From Gammaproteobacteria bacterium (GTDB taxonomy: Bacteria; Pseudomonadota; Gammaproteobacteria; Steroidobacterales; Steroidobacteraceae), in contig JANYJY010000029.1 of the NCBI GenBank assembly GCA_025358295.1, positions 1 through 64,000 of the forward strand: DNA of 64,000 nt, read 5' to 3'. Made by a program: the position numbers and the translations under genes. The notes beneath the pieces were generated by a model, which was given only the letters and a program-made list of their open reading frames with translations, was not told the DNA's origin and did not search any database. Below are positions 29,557 through 41,875 of this stretch, one piece after another. Within the stretch, counting starts at the first letter, position 1. The number at the start of each line of letters is the position of its first letter.

Positions 29557-30159
29557 ATGAATAACATCTACCCACTTCCTTCCCGGCAAAGCGCCGCGGT
29601 CGCGGTCCTGCGTCTCGCCTGCTGGGTGGCTTTGTCCGCTGAGTTGCCGGCGGCTTTGTTCGGCTGTCAGGCCTCCTCGCCGCGTGCGGCGGCGGCGGCG
29701 CATCTCTCCCCTGCAGATACGCCATCGAGCATGGATGATTCCTACGATTGGCACGGACTGGTCATTGCGCCGTTCGGCAGCACTCTGAAGGATGTTCCGG
29801 CGACTCTGCACGAAGTGTTGTTGTTTCGAGACGAGCATGGCGGCTCGCCCGATGACTTGGAATGCTTTGCGGGCGATGCCCCGTTTCCCCGTTTCGTCGG
29901 GCGCACGTCGGATGAGTACCTGCTCTGTTTCAAACAGAATCGTCTATCGAGAATTCAAGCGTCCGTGCGCCTGGAGCCAGCGGAAGCCGCCGAGGTTTTT
30001 GCGGCGGCGTGTTCCCTTTGGTTGAACACTGCGGCGCCGATCGGCGACAGTTGCGAGGGGCGCGACAGCGCTGTTCAATACTCCGGCCGGCTGGGTCAGG
30101 ATCCGGACCAACCGCAAATGACCCTCTCTATTACCCTCGACGGCGCCCCCGCTCCGTAA
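29557..30159 (+). CDS. Hypothetical secreted protein or lipoprotein
   Basis: The 200-residue product has a hydrophobic N-terminal stretch ending in LFGC (Cys near residue 37), which could be a lipobox. It is followed by an Ala/Ser-rich linker and a soluble domain of about 140 residues. That domain has Cys residues in DLECFAG, YLLCFKQN, AACSLW and DSCEGRD, suggesting disulfides in the periplasm. I do not recognise the domain. It follows the gene at 29176 without a gap, and rsmG starts nine bases after its stop. Confidence 0.6.
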   Translation: MNNIYPLPSRQSAAVAVLRLACWVALSAELPAALFGCQASSPRAAAAAHLSPADTPSSMDDSYDWHGLVIAPFGSTLKDVPATLHEVLLFRDEHGGSPDDLECFAGDAPFPRFVGRTSDEYLLCFKQNRLSRIQASVRLEPAEAAEVFAAACSLWLNTAAPIGDSCEGRDSAVQYSGRLGQDPDQPQMTLSITLDGAPAP

Positions 30160-30167
30160 ACCACCCC

Positions 30168-30836
30168 GTGACACGAGAATCCGAACGCGAAGTACTGACT
30201 GCGGGGGCGAGCGACATTGGCTTCGCTCTTGCGGCGAGCGACGCTGAAGCGCTGCTGCGCCTCGTGGACGAGCTTGAAATCGGCAACGCCCAATTCAACC
30301 TCACCGCGATCCGCGACCGTCCCGGGATGCTGCGCAAACATGTGCTCGACAGCTTGAGCCTGCAGCCCTACCTGCGCGGCACGCGAATCGCCGACATCGG
30401 TACGGGCGCCGGCTTTCCGGGCCTGCCCCTGGCCATCGTCAACTCGCAGCGGCGCTTTACTTTGGTCGAGGCCACGGGTAAGAAAGCGCGATTCGTCGAA
30501 CAGACGGTCGAACGTTTGAGCTGCGGCAATGTTCAAGTGGCGAACGTTCGTGCGGAAAGCTACAGGCCGTTCGAGCTTTTCGATACCGTCATCGCCCGGG
30601 CTTTGTCCTCGCTGGCGGATTTTGCAGCTTATGCCGGGCATCTGTGCGCCCCGGAAGGGCGGCTCCTCGCCATGAAGGGCAAGCGGCCGGACGAGGAAAT
30701 CTCTGCCCTGCCAAAAACGTTTCGAGTGCTGGCCGTTCACCGGCTCAAGGTGCCGGGACTGGACGACGAGCGGCATCTTGTGGAACTCTCACCGACCCGG
30801 CCGAGGGCGGCTCCGCCTAAATCGAGCAAAATATGA
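30168..30836 (+). CDS. rsmG: 16S rRNA (guanine-527-N7)-methyltransferase RsmG
   Basis: RsmG methylates G527 of 16S rRNA. The 222-residue product has the SAM-binding motif DIGTGAGFPGLPLAI, FTLVEATGKKARF and the VIARALSSL region typical of GidB/RsmG, plus the N-terminal FNLTAIRD block. The GTG at 30168 is chosen because it starts the first protein-like helix; the frame is open further upstream. The stop overlaps parA by four bases (ATGA). The pair rsmG-parAB is a conserved origin-proximal cluster. Confidence 0.95.
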   Translation: MTRESEREVLTAGASDIGFALAASDAEALLRLVDELEIGNAQFNLTAIRDRPGMLRKHVLDSLSLQPYLRGTRIADIGTGAGFPGLPLAIVNSQRRFTLVEATGKKARFVEQTVERLSCGNVQVANVRAESYRPFELFDTVIARALSSLADFAAYAGHLCAPEGRLLAMKGKRPDEEISALPKTFRVLAVHRLKVPGLDDERHLVELSPTRPRAAPPKSSKI

Positions 30837-31618
30837 AGCGGGTCATTGCAGTTGCAAATCAAAAGGGCGGAGTCGGAAAGACTACGACCGCCGTCAATCT
30901 GGCTGCCTCGCTCACGGCCACCAAGCGGCGCGTGTTGCTCATCGACCTGGATCCGCAAGGCAATGCCACCATGGGCTGCGGAGTCGACAAGAATTCCCAG
31001 GCACGAACGAGTTGCGATGTGTTGCTGGGCGACTGCACCGCGGTAGAAGCCCTGGTGCCGGTGGAGTACGGCGGGTTCATGCTGATGCCGTCGAACCAGG
31101 ACCTCACAGCGGCCGAAGTGCGTCTGATGACCATGATCGCCGGACGCGAATTCAAGCTGCGCGGCGCTCTTAAGCCCATACGCGAAGATTTCGACGTGAT
31201 CTTGATAGATTGTCCGCCGGCGCTGAATATGCTCACGTTGAATGCCCTGGTCGCCGCGGATTCGGTGATGGTGCCGATGCAATGCGAGTACTACGCGCTC
31301 GAGGGATTGAGTTCGCTGGTGCAAACCATCGACCAAATTCGCGGCAGCATCAATCCGGATCTCGAGATCGAAGGGCTGCTCCGCACCATGTTCGATCCCC
31401 GCAATAATCTCGCGAATGAGGTCTCTGCACAGCTGATCGAGCACTTCGGCGACAAGGTGTTCCGCACCTTGATCCCGCGCAACGTGCGCCTGGCCGAGGC
31501 GCCGAGTTTCGGCAAGCCGGCGCTGTTTCACGACAAGGAGTCGCGCGGCGCCCTGGCCTATCTGGCCCTAGCGGGGGAGCTGATTCGTCGCGACGATCTA
31601 TCGTCCGCGCCCGTATAA
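30833..31618 (+). CDS. parA: Chromosome partitioning ATPase ParA
   Basis: ParA is a deviant-Walker ATPase that moves ParB-parS complexes over the nucleoid. The 261-residue product has NQKGGVGKTTTAVN (residues 9-22) with the signature lysine, the switch DLDPQGNAT and the Walker B-like DVILIDCPPALN. It lacks an N-terminal HTH, so it is the chromosomal Soj/ParA type. It overlaps rsmG by four bases and is followed by parB after 46 bases. Confidence 0.96.
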   Translation: MKRVIAVANQKGGVGKTTTAVNLAASLTATKRRVLLIDLDPQGNATMGCGVDKNSQARTSCDVLLGDCTAVEALVPVEYGGFMLMPSNQDLTAAEVRLMTMIAGREFKLRGALKPIREDFDVILIDCPPALNMLTLNALVAADSVMVPMQCEYYALEGLSSLVQTIDQIRGSINPDLEIEGLLRTMFDPRNNLANEVSAQLIEHFGDKVFRTLIPRNVRLAEAPSFGKPALFHDKESRGALAYLALAGELIRRDDLSSAPV

Positions 31619-31664
31619 TCTGCTGCGTCCGTTCGTACCGACTTCGTTCACTGAGATTTAAAAC

Positions 31665-32564
31665 ATGTCCGGCAAAAAGCCGTCTTTGGGTCGTGGCCTC
31701 GCTGAGCTAAGCCCGCTGCTCGCCAAACGCGCCGGCAATCCCGCGTTCGAGCCGCCGGTTCTCGCCGGCGACCGCTTGACGAATCTGCCGGTGGATTTGC
31801 TGCAACGGGGCAAGTACCAGCCTCGGACCGATATGCGTGCGGACACCTTGAGCGAGCTTGCAGACTCGATCAAGTCGCAGGGCCTGGTGCAGCCCATCCT
31901 GGTGCGCCCGATCGGCGCCCGCAATGCGGGCGAATCGCAGCGCTACGAAATCATAGCCGGAGAGCGCCGCTGGCGAGCGGCGCAAATGGCTGGGCTTACG
32001 GAGATTCCCGCCGTGATTCGCGACGTCCCGGACGAAGCCGCCGTTTCCATGGCGCTCATTGAGAATATCCAGCGCGAAGACCTCAACCCCCTGGAAGAGG
32101 CCGGCGCGCTGCTGCGTTTGATCGAGGAATTCGGCCTGACCCATCAGGCAGCTGCCGAAGCGGTCGGGCGTTCGCGCGCCGCAGTCAGCAATTTACTCCG
32201 GCTGATGGAGTTGGCCGACGAGGTAAAGGAGCTGCTGGAGCAGCGTCGCATCGAAATGGGCCATGCACGCGCGCTGTTGGGTCTTAGCTCGCGCCGCCAG
32301 CAAATCGAAGTTGCCGGCCTCGTCGCCAAGAAATCCCTGTCGGTGCGGGAAACGGAGGCACTGGTGCGTCGCATCATCACTCCGCACACCCCCGGAGCCC
32401 AAGAAACTGCCGTCGATCCAGATATTCAGCGTCTGGAGCGCGATTTAGCCGATAAGTTGGGCGCCAAGGTTGTGTTCCAGCACACCGCTTCCGGCAAGGG
32501 AAAGCTGGTGGTGAGCTATAACAGCTTGGACGAGCTCGAGGGAATTCTCGGGCATATTCAGTGA
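31665..32564 (+). CDS. parB: Chromosome partitioning protein ParB
   Basis: ParB is a CTP-dependent clamp that loads at parS and spreads. The 299-residue product starts with the typical KPSLGRGLAEL block. The N-terminal CTP-binding domain has GERRWRAAQMAG and ENIQREDLNPLEEA, and a central HTH (about THQAAAEAVGRSRAAVSN) reads parS. The C-terminal dimer domain ends SLDELEGILGHI. The two parS sites at 10.1 and 10.7 kb are its predicted targets. Confidence 0.96.
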   Translation: MSGKKPSLGRGLAELSPLLAKRAGNPAFEPPVLAGDRLTNLPVDLLQRGKYQPRTDMRADTLSELADSIKSQGLVQPILVRPIGARNAGESQRYEIIAGERRWRAAQMAGLTEIPAVIRDVPDEAAVSMALIENIQREDLNPLEEAGALLRLIEEFGLTHQAAAEAVGRSRAAVSNLLRLMELADEVKELLEQRRIEMGHARALLGLSSRRQQIEVAGLVAKKSLSVRETEALVRRIITPHTPGAQETAVDPDIQRLERDLADKLGAKVVFQHTASGKGKLVVSYNSLDELEGILGHIQ

Positions 32565-32597
32565 CATAGGCAAAAAAAAATACTGCTCTGAAACGCC

Positions 32598-32626
32598 TTG
32601 ATGGCGCGGAGCTGCGTCTCTATAAT
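32598..32626 (+). promoter_or_regulatory. Sigma-70 promoter of the atp operon
   Basis: TTGATG (32598-32603) and a perfect TATAAT (32621-32626) are spaced by 17 bases. Initiation near 32633 would lead straight into atpI. This is the best sigma-70 match seen in the window. Confidence 0.8.
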
Positions 32627-32659
32627 GCGCCGGCTATTTTGACTGGCGACGGCTGATAT

Positions 32660-33986
<1,327 letters not shown>

Positions 33987-34003
33987 ATTCGATTCATCAC
34001 TGA

Positions 34004-34306
<303 letters not shown>

Positions 34307-34320
34307 TCGCGGCACGGCAG

Positions 34321-34341
34321 CGGCGTCTCTTCGAGACGCCG
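34321..34341. promoter_or_regulatory. Intercistronic hairpin between atpE and atpF
   Basis: CGGCGTCTC and GAGACGCCG form a perfect 9-base-pair stem with a TTC loop, 15 bases after the atpE stop and about 17 before the atpF start. No T-run follows, so it is not an intrinsic terminator. It probably stabilises the 3' end of atpE mRNA or tunes atpF translation. Confidence 0.65.
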
Positions 34342-34358
34342 TGTACTAGGAGCAGGAA

Positions 34359-34838
34359 ATGGACATAGCAGTAACGCTGGTCATCCAAGGTCTCGTCTTT
34401 TTCGCCGTGGCCTGGGGCGTCATGAAATTCGGCTGGCCGCACATCATTGCGGCCATCGAAGCCCGGCAGAAAAAAATCGCCGATGGCTTGGCTGCCGCCA
34501 ACAAGAGCCAAAAGGATCTCGATGAGGCTCTGGCGCGCTCCAAGGAAATCATCCGTGAGGCACGCGATCGGGCGACGCAAATCGTCGATCAGGCCGGCAA
34601 GCGCTCGAACGAAATTGTCGAGGAAGCCAAGGGCACGGCCGCGAGCGAGGCGCAGCGCCTCGTGTCTCAGGCGCGCGATGAAGTGGCGCGTGAGAGTTCG
34701 CGGGCACGCGAAGGATTGACGCGCGAAGTCGGCAAGCTGGCAGTGGAAGGCGCATCGCGCCTGCTGGGGCGCGAAATCGATCCCAAGACGCACGCCGAGC
34801 TGCTCGATAAATTGGCGGCGGAGATCGCGCGTGGCTGA
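34359..34838 (+). CDS. atpF: ATP synthase F0 subunit b
   Basis: Subunit b is the peripheral stalk. The 159-residue product has one N-terminal membrane helix (about residues 5-25), followed by a long charged coiled coil rich in Ala, Glu, Lys and Arg. That coil contains the conserved [12 protein letters not shown]-like dimer region. The length of about 156-159 is usual for gammaproteobacteria. It overlaps atpH by eight bases. Confidence 0.96.
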   Translation: MDIAVTLVIQGLVFFAVAWGVMKFGWPHIIAAIEARQKKIADGLAAANKSQKDLDEALARSKEIIREARDRATQIVDQAGKRSNEIVEEAKGTAASEAQRLVSQARDEVARESSRAREGLTREVGKLAVEGASRLLGREIDPKTHAELLDKLAAEIARG

Positions 34839-35373
34839 GCGCGCCACCATAGCGCGGCCTTATGCGAAAGCGGCGTTCGAATACGCGCGCGATGCAAAGG
34901 GGGTTGCCGGATGGTCGCAGGCGCTGAAAACGGCGAGCGAGATCGTCTCGGATCCGCGCGTGGCGGCTCTGACCAAGAGCCCGGCCTGGACGTCCGCGGA
35001 TCTCGTCGGCCTTGTCACCGATGTGGCCGGCTCCAAGCTCGATGCGGGGATGCAGAATTTTGTGCGGGTGCTGGCGGAGAATCGCCGGCTGCTGCTGCTG
35101 CCCGAGATTTCCACGCATTACGAAGCGTTGCGCTCCGCGGTGGAGAACACGATCGATGTCGAGGTCATCTCGGCCGTGCCGCTCGACTCCGCGCAGAAGG
35201 AAAAACTCAGTGCCGCATTGAGCACGCGGCTCAAGCGTCAAGTGCGCATGCAGAATTCGGTGGATTCGACATTGTTGGGCGGTGCGGTAGTGCGCGCCGG
35301 CGATCTTGTCATCGACGGATCGTTGAAAGGCCGTCTCGAGCGGCTGGCCACGGATTTAACAAGTAAGAACTGA
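34831..35373 (+). CDS. atpH: ATP synthase F1 subunit delta
   Basis: Subunit delta ties the peripheral stalk to the top of F1. The 180-residue product starts [17 protein letters not shown], the typical family start. It keeps the C-terminal block [26 protein letters not shown]. The start is a GTG inside the end of atpF, consistent with coupled translation. Confidence 0.96.
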   Translation: MAERATIARPYAKAAFEYARDAKGVAGWSQALKTASEIVSDPRVAALTKSPAWTSADLVGLVTDVAGSKLDAGMQNFVRVLAENRRLLLLPEISTHYEALRSAVENTIDVEVISAVPLDSAQKEKLSAALSTRLKRQVRMQNSVDSTLLGGAVVRAGDLVIDGSLKGRLERLATDLTSKN

Positions 35374-35410
35374 TTAGTCGCGGGTACTAAGACCCGCAGT
35401 AAGAGGATAT

Positions 35411-36946
35411 ATGTCCATTAAGGCATCGGAAATCAGCGACCTGATCAAGGCGCGCATCGACAAGTTCCAATCCGCCACCGAGGCGCGCAATGTCGGCACG
35501 GTGGTCAGCGTCACCGACGGCATCGTGCGCATCCACGGTCTGGCCGACGCACGTTACGGCGAAATGTTGGAGTTCGTCGGCAACACCTTCGGCTTGGCGC
35601 TGAACCTCGAGCAGGACTCGGTGGGCTCGGTGGTGCTGGGCGATTACAAGCACATTTCCGAAGGCTCGGAAGTCAAGACCACGGGCCGCATTCTCGAAGT
35701 GCCGGTGGGCCCCGAGTTGCTCGGCCGCGTGGTTGATGCGCTCGGCAATCCCATCGACGGCAAGGGTCCGGTCAATGCCAAGCTGAAATCACCGCTCGAG
35801 CGCGTCGCGCCCGGCGTAATTTTCCGCAAGAGCGTCTCTCAGCCCGTGCAAACGGGCTTGAAGGCCATCGACTCCATGGTGCCGATCGGCCGCGGTCAAC
35901 GAGAGCTCATCATCGGCGACCGCCAGACCGGCAAGACGGCGGTGGCCATCGACACCATCATCAACCAAAAGGGCACGGGCGTTAAGTGCGTTTACGTCGC
36001 CATCGGCCAGAAGCAGAGCTCGATCGCCAATGTGGTGCGCAAGCTCGAAGAACACGGCGCCATGGCGCATACCATCATTGTGGCGGCCTCTGCCTCGATG
36101 CCGGCGGCCATGCAATATCTCGCGCCTTACGGCGGTTGCGCCATGGGCGAGTACTTCATGGACAACGGCGAAGATGCGCTCATCGTCTATGACGACTTGT
36201 CCAAGCAGGCCGTTGCCTATCGGCAGATCTCATTGTTGCTGCGCCGTCCTCCGGGTCGCGAAGCGTATCCCGGCGACGTGTTCTACCTGCACTCGCGCCT
36301 GCTGGAGCGTTCCGCGCGCGTCAACGAAGAATACGTCGAGAAATTCACCAACGGCCGCGTCAAGGGCAAAACCGGCTCGCTGACGGGAATTCCCATCATT
36401 GAAACCCAGGCCGGCGATGTCACGGCCTTCGTGCCCACCAATGTGATTTCGATCACCGACGGGCAGATCTTCCTGGAAACCGACCTGTTCAATTCCGGCA
36501 TGCGTCCGGCCATCAACGCCGGCATTTCCGTGTCGCGCGTCGGCGGCGCTGCGCAGACCAATATCATCAAGAAGCTCGGCGGCGGCATCCGACTGGCGCT
36601 GGCTCAATACCGCGAACTCGCCGCCTTCTCGCAATTTGCATCGGACCTGGACGAAGCGACGCGCAGGCAGCTGGAACGAGGTCAGCGCGTCACCGAACTC
36701 ATGAAGCAGAAGCAGTACGCACCCATGTCGGTGGCCGAAATGGCGCTGTCTCTGTATGCCGCCAACAATGGTTTCTTCGACAAGGTGGAACGTCTCAAGG
36801 TCGTCGATACCGAAGCGGCGCTGCAGGCCTTTGCGCGTAGCACCTATGGTGACCTGCTGAAGGGCATCAACAGCAAGCCCGATCTGTCGGCCGACGTCGA
36901 TGCCGCACTGAAGAAGTGCTGCACCGAATTTTTCGCGTCGCTATAG
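35411..36946 (+). CDS. atpA: ATP synthase F1 subunit alpha
   Basis: Subunit alpha carries the non-catalytic nucleotide sites of F1. The 511-residue product has the P-loop [15 protein letters not shown], the [16 protein letters not shown] block and the signature region [17 protein letters not shown]. The length is close to the E. coli 513. It is followed by atpG after 20 bases. Confidence 0.98.
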   Translation: MSIKASEISDLIKARIDKFQSATEARNVGTVVSVTDGIVRIHGLADARYGEMLEFVGNTFGLALNLEQDSVGSVVLGDYKHISEGSEVKTTGRILEVPVGPELLGRVVDALGNPIDGKGPVNAKLKSPLERVAPGVIFRKSVSQPVQTGLKAIDSMVPIGRGQRELIIGDRQTGKTAVAIDTIINQKGTGVKCVYVAIGQKQSSIANVVRKLEEHGAMAHTIIVAASASMPAAMQYLAPYGGCAMGEYFMDNGEDALIVYDDLSKQAVAYRQISLLLRRPPGREAYPGDVFYLHSRLLERSARVNEEYVEKFTNGRVKGKTGSLTGIPIIETQAGDVTAFVPTNVISITDGQIFLETDLFNSGMRPAINAGISVSRVGGAAQTNIIKKLGGGIRLALAQYRELAAFSQFASDLDEATRRQLERGQRVTELMKQKQYAPMSVAEMALSLYAANNGFFDKVERLKVVDTEAALQAFARSTYGDLLKGINSKPDLSADVDAALKKCCTEFFASL

Positions 36947-36966
36947 AAGGGCGGTAAGAGAAGGCA

Positions 36967-37830
36967 ATGGCAGGCGCAAAAGAAATCCGCGGCAAGATCG
37001 CGAGTATCAAGAATACTCAGAAGATCACCAAGGCCATGGAAATGGTGGCCGCGAGCAAGATGCGCAAGGCGCAGGACCGTATGCGCGCGGCCCGGCCCTA
37101 CGCAGAGAAGATCCGCAAGATCATCGGCCACTTGCGCCAGGTGAACCTGGATTACAAGCACCCGTTTACTTTGGAGCGGCCGGTCCAAGCCGTCGGCATC
37201 GTCGTCATCAGCACCGACCGCGGCCTGTGCGGATCGCTGAATCTAAACCTGTTCAAGGCGACGTTGGGCGCAATCCGCGAAGCACAGGCGAAGAATGCCA
37301 AGGTTTACCTGTGCGTCATCGGCACCAAGGCGCTGCAGTTCTTCCGCCGCCTGTCCGGCGTCGAGATCGCCGCCTCCGTCACGCACCTGGGCGATAAGCC
37401 GCACATCAAAGATTTGATCGGCACCACCAAGGTCATGCTCGATTTCTACCGCGACACCAAGGTCGATCAGCTTTTGCTGGTGCACAATGTGTTCGTCAAC
37501 ACCATGACTCAGAAGGGCGTGGTGTCTCAGTTGCTGCCGATTCAGACCATCGATAAGGAAGATCTGCAGGAACGTTGGGACTACATTTATGAGCCCGATG
37601 CAATCGAGATTCTCGACGGCATTCTGATGCGTTATATCGAATCCCAGATTTTCCAAGGCGCGGTCGAGAATGTCGCCTGCGAAATGGCGGCGCGCATGGT
37701 GGCCATGAAGAGCGCCACCGACAACGCCGGCAATCTCATCGACGAGTTGCAACTCATTTACAACAAGGCCCGCCAGGCGGCGATCACGAAAGAGCTTTCG
37801 GAGATCGTCGGCGGCGCGGCAGCGGTTTAG
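36967..37830 (+). CDS. atpG: ATP synthase F1 subunit gamma
   Basis: Subunit gamma is the central rotor shaft. The 287-residue product starts [26 protein letters not shown], the typical N-terminal helix. It has the [13 protein letters not shown] strand-loop motif and ends with the conserved helix [31 protein letters not shown]. The length is the usual one. Confidence 0.98.
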   Translation: MAGAKEIRGKIASIKNTQKITKAMEMVAASKMRKAQDRMRAARPYAEKIRKIIGHLRQVNLDYKHPFTLERPVQAVGIVVISTDRGLCGSLNLNLFKATLGAIREAQAKNAKVYLCVIGTKALQFFRRLSGVEIAASVTHLGDKPHIKDLIGTTKVMLDFYRDTKVDQLLLVHNVFVNTMTQKGVVSQLLPIQTIDKEDLQERWDYIYEPDAIEILDGILMRYIESQIFQGAVENVACEMAARMVAMKSATDNAGNLIDELQLIYNKARQAAITKELSEIVGGAAAV

Positions 37831-39267
<1,437 letters not shown>

Positions 39268-39275
39268 GAGAGAAC

Positions 39276-39695
39276 ATGGCCAGCACCATTCACGTCGATA
39301 TCGTCAGCGCCGAAGGTCAAATCTTCTCCGGCGAGGCGAATATGGTGTTCGTGCCGGGTTCGCAAGGCGAACTCGGCATTGCGCCACGGCATGCGCCGTT
39401 GCTGACCAGCTTGAAGGCGGGCGAGGTCCGCGTACAGGTGGATGGCCAGGACGAACAATCCTTCTATGTCGGCGGAGGCTCGCTGGAAGTCCAGCCCAGG
39501 GTCGTGACCGTGCTCGCCGACACGGCGGCGCGGGCGCATGATCTGGACGAAGCCGCTGCACAGGCGGTCAAAACGCGCGCCGAGGATGCCGTACGAGAGC
39601 ACACCGACAAGATGGATATTGCCAAGGCACAGGTGGAACTGGCCCAGGCCGTGGCACAATTGCGGGCAATAGAGCGTCTGCGCAAAAAGCGCTAG
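39276..39695 (+). CDS. atpC: ATP synthase F1 subunit epsilon
   Basis: Subunit epsilon regulates rotation and binds gamma and the c ring. The 139-residue product has the N-terminal beta-sandwich (HVDIVSAEGQIFSGEA, GELGIAPRHAPLLTSL, the YVGGGSLEVQP strand) and a C-terminal helical hairpin. It ends the F1 genes, and glmU follows after 23 bases as in many gammaproteobacteria. Confidence 0.97.
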   Translation: MASTIHVDIVSAEGQIFSGEANMVFVPGSQGELGIAPRHAPLLTSLKAGEVRVQVDGQDEQSFYVGGGSLEVQPRVVTVLADTAARAHDLDEAAAQAVKTRAEDAVREHTDKMDIAKAQVELAQAVAQLRAIERLRKKR

Positions 39696-39718
39696 GAGCC
39701 ACCGCAAGCGGAACTGTA

Positions 39719-41134
39719 ATGCAGCTTTCCGTCGTCATACTCGCTGCAGGTCAGGGCAAGCGGATGAACTCCGACTTACCGAAGGTGCTGCAGCCGCTCG
39801 CCGGACAGCCGCTGCTCCAGCATGTGATTCATACGGCGCGTGCGCTCGCGCCCGCCCATATCTACGTGGTTTATGGGCATGGCGGGGCGCAGGTGCAGTC
39901 GGCGCTATCCCATGAACCTGTCGAATGGGTGCTGCAGGCGGAACAGCTGGGCACCGGCCATGCCGTCATGCAGGCCATGTGTGTCATCCCGGATGATCAC
40001 ACAGTGCTGGTGCTGTACGGTGATGTACCCCTGATCCGAGCACCCTCGCTGCAAGGATTGCTTGCCTCGGCTGAGGCAGGTGCGCTCGCCGTGTTGACTG
40101 TGGAACTCGACGATGCTGCCGGCTACGGACGGATCGTGCGGGGCGCCGATGGACGTGTCAGCGCCATCGTTGAACACCGCGACGCCAATGCCGACCAGCT
40201 GCGGATTCGCGAGGCCAACTCCGGCGTCTTGGCGGCACCTGCCGGCCGGCTGCGCGAATGGCTGTTGGGTCTGGGCCGGAACAATACGCAGCGCGAATAT
40301 TTTCTGACCGACGTGGTGGCCGGTGCCGTTACGGCGGGGTATTGCGTCGACTCCATAAAAACCGCGCGCTCATCGGAGGTGCTGGGTGTGAATGACAAGA
40401 TCCAATTGGCCCAGGTCGAAGCCCTGTACCGACGCGAACGAGCAGAGGAGTTGATGCTGGCGGGCGCGACCCTGGCGGATCCGGCCCGCATCGACATTCG
40501 CGGCGATGTGCAAGTCGGTCGCGACGTATACATCGATATCAATGCCGTGCTGATCGGCACGGTGCGATTGGCCGCGGGGGTGAAGATCGGCCCCAACTGC
40601 ATGATCATCAATTCACAAATCGAGGCCGGGACCGAGGTGTTCGCCAACAGCATCATCGACCACGCCGTCGTGGCTGAGAACTGCCGCATCGGGCCGTTCG
40701 CCCGCGTTCGTCCCGACACCGTGCTGCACCACGATGTGCACATCGGAAATTTCGTCGAGATAAAGGGCAGCGAAATCGGTGCCGGCAGCAAGGTGAACCA
40801 CCTCAGTTACGTTGGCGATGCCCAAGTGGGCAGCAGCGTCAATGTGGGCGCCGGCAGCGTCACCTGCAACTACGATGGTCACAACAAGTGGCCCACGATC
40901 ATTGAGGACCGCGCTTTCATCGGTTCAGGCAGTATGCTGGTGGCGCCGGTTCGGATCGGCGCGGGCGCCACCATTGGCGCGGGATCGACCATTACCCACA
41001 ATGCTCCGGACGCCGAGCTTACGCTGACGCGTGCCAAGCAGACCACGGTCGCCGGATGGACCCGGCCTGAAAAGCAGAATGTCGACGCCAAAGCAGCCAC
41101 CATAGACGCAGCTCTTACACCGCCGAAAAAATAG
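39719..41134 (+). CDS. glmU: Bifunctional UDP-N-acetylglucosamine pyrophosphorylase / glucosamine-1-phosphate N-acetyltransferase
   Basis: GlmU makes UDP-GlcNAc for peptidoglycan and LPS. The N-terminal half has the nucleotidyltransferase motif LAAGQGKRMNSDLPK and the LYGDVPLI block. The C-terminal half is a left-handed beta helix of hexapeptide repeats, with KGSEIGAGSKVNHLSYVGDA and the acetyl-transfer region NYDGHNKWPT. The 471 residues match the family. It follows atpC in the same direction and ends in a terminator. The downstream pathway partner glmS lies at 49.9 kb. Confidence 0.97.
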   Translation: MQLSVVILAAGQGKRMNSDLPKVLQPLAGQPLLQHVIHTARALAPAHIYVVYGHGGAQVQSALSHEPVEWVLQAEQLGTGHAVMQAMCVIPDDHTVLVLYGDVPLIRAPSLQGLLASAEAGALAVLTVELDDAAGYGRIVRGADGRVSAIVEHRDANADQLRIREANSGVLAAPAGRLREWLLGLGRNNTQREYFLTDVVAGAVTAGYCVDSIKTARSSEVLGVNDKIQLAQVEALYRRERAEELMLAGATLADPARIDIRGDVQVGRDVYIDINAVLIGTVRLAAGVKIGPNCMIINSQIEAGTEVFANSIIDHAVVAENCRIGPFARVRPDTVLHHDVHIGNFVEIKGSEIGAGSKVNHLSYVGDAQVGSSVNVGAGSVTCNYDGHNKWPTIIEDRAFIGSGSMLVAPVRIGAGATIGAGSTITHNAPDAELTLTRAKQTTVAGWTRPEKQNVDAKAATIDAALTPPKK

Positions 41135-41162
41135 CGAGTGCCCGCCGCGGCGCGATTTTTTT
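41125..41162 (+). terminator. Rho-independent terminator after glmU
   Basis: An A-run (AAAAAAT at 41126-41132) and GCG pair with a downstream CGC and T-run (ATTTTTT ending at 41162), leaving an internal GC-rich loop (CCGCCGCGG). The T-run directly follows the stem. The A-run overlaps the glmU stop, so the structure could also work in the reverse direction. It closes the atp-glmU transcription unit. Confidence 0.65.
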
Positions 41163-41278
41163 CAATTCCAGGCTCGAGGCGTGCCGTTCGCCGATACTGT
41201 AACGGATCACAGTAGACGTTCGCGTTGAGTGAACGGATCATTGGAGTCCCTTTTTGGTACGGTCTTGGATTGGCGCCG

Positions 41279-41875
41279 ATGCGTAAGAAAATCCTGTGCG
41301 TAGAAGACGATCTCGAAACCGCGTCGCTCATTGCCGAGGAATTCGAGGAGCGCGGCTATGAGATGGCCCTGGCTCACGACGGCCAGGCCGGTTTCTCGGC
41401 CGTGCTCAAGCTGGAGCCCGATATTGTGCTCTGCGATGTAAGCATGCCGGTGATGGGTGGTTTTGAGTTGCTCGAGCGGCTGACCGAGCTGACGCCGCGC
41501 TTTGCCTCCATGCCCTTCATCTTCCTGACCGCGCTGGGCGATAGAGACCATCAACTCAAGGGCCGCCGCCTTGGCGCCGACGACTATGTGGTCAAGCCGA
41601 TCGATTTCGACATCCTCGACACCATCATTACCGGGCGCCTGGCCAAAGTGGCGCGCACCGAGACCTGGTCGCGGCAAATCGCACTTGGAGACCGCGAGAT
41701 CAAGTGCCTGACCTGGGCCGCCCGCGGCAAAACCTCGACCGAAATCGCGCAGATCATAGGCACCAGCAAGCGCAACGTCGACTTTCACATCGAAACAGCC
41801 TGCCGCAAGCTCAACGTTGCGACGCGCGTCCAAGCGGCGGTCAAGGCGGTCTCGGGTGGGTTGATAGAGCCTTGA
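41279..41875 (+). CDS. Response regulator, REC plus LuxR-type HTH
   Basis: The 198-residue product has an N-terminal receiver domain with the acidic pair in CVEDDLE (residues 9-11), the phospho-acceptor Asp53 in LCDVSMP, and the Lys in VVKPID. A LuxR/GerE-type DNA-binding domain follows, with the LTWAARGKTSTEIAQIIGTSKRNVDFHI helix pair. The ATG at 41279 starts the receiver; a TTG at 41225 would add 18 unlikely residues. Its last four bases overlap the histidine kinase gene, so the pair is a two-component system. The efflux genes behind it are its probable target. Confidence 0.9.
   Translation: MRKKILCVEDDLETASLIAEEFEERGYEMALAHDGQAGFSAVLKLEPDIVLCDVSMPVMGGFELLERLTELTPRFASMPFIFLTALGDRDHQLKGRRLGADDYVVKPIDFDILDTIITGRLAKVARTETWSRQIALGDREIKCLTWAARGKTSTEIAQIIGTSKRNVDFHIETACRKLNVATRVQAAVKAVSGGLIEP

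Noticed and set aside
32568-32582. A-run after parB as a terminator
   Set aside because: A run of A on the plus strand with no preceding stem does not form an intrinsic terminator for parB.
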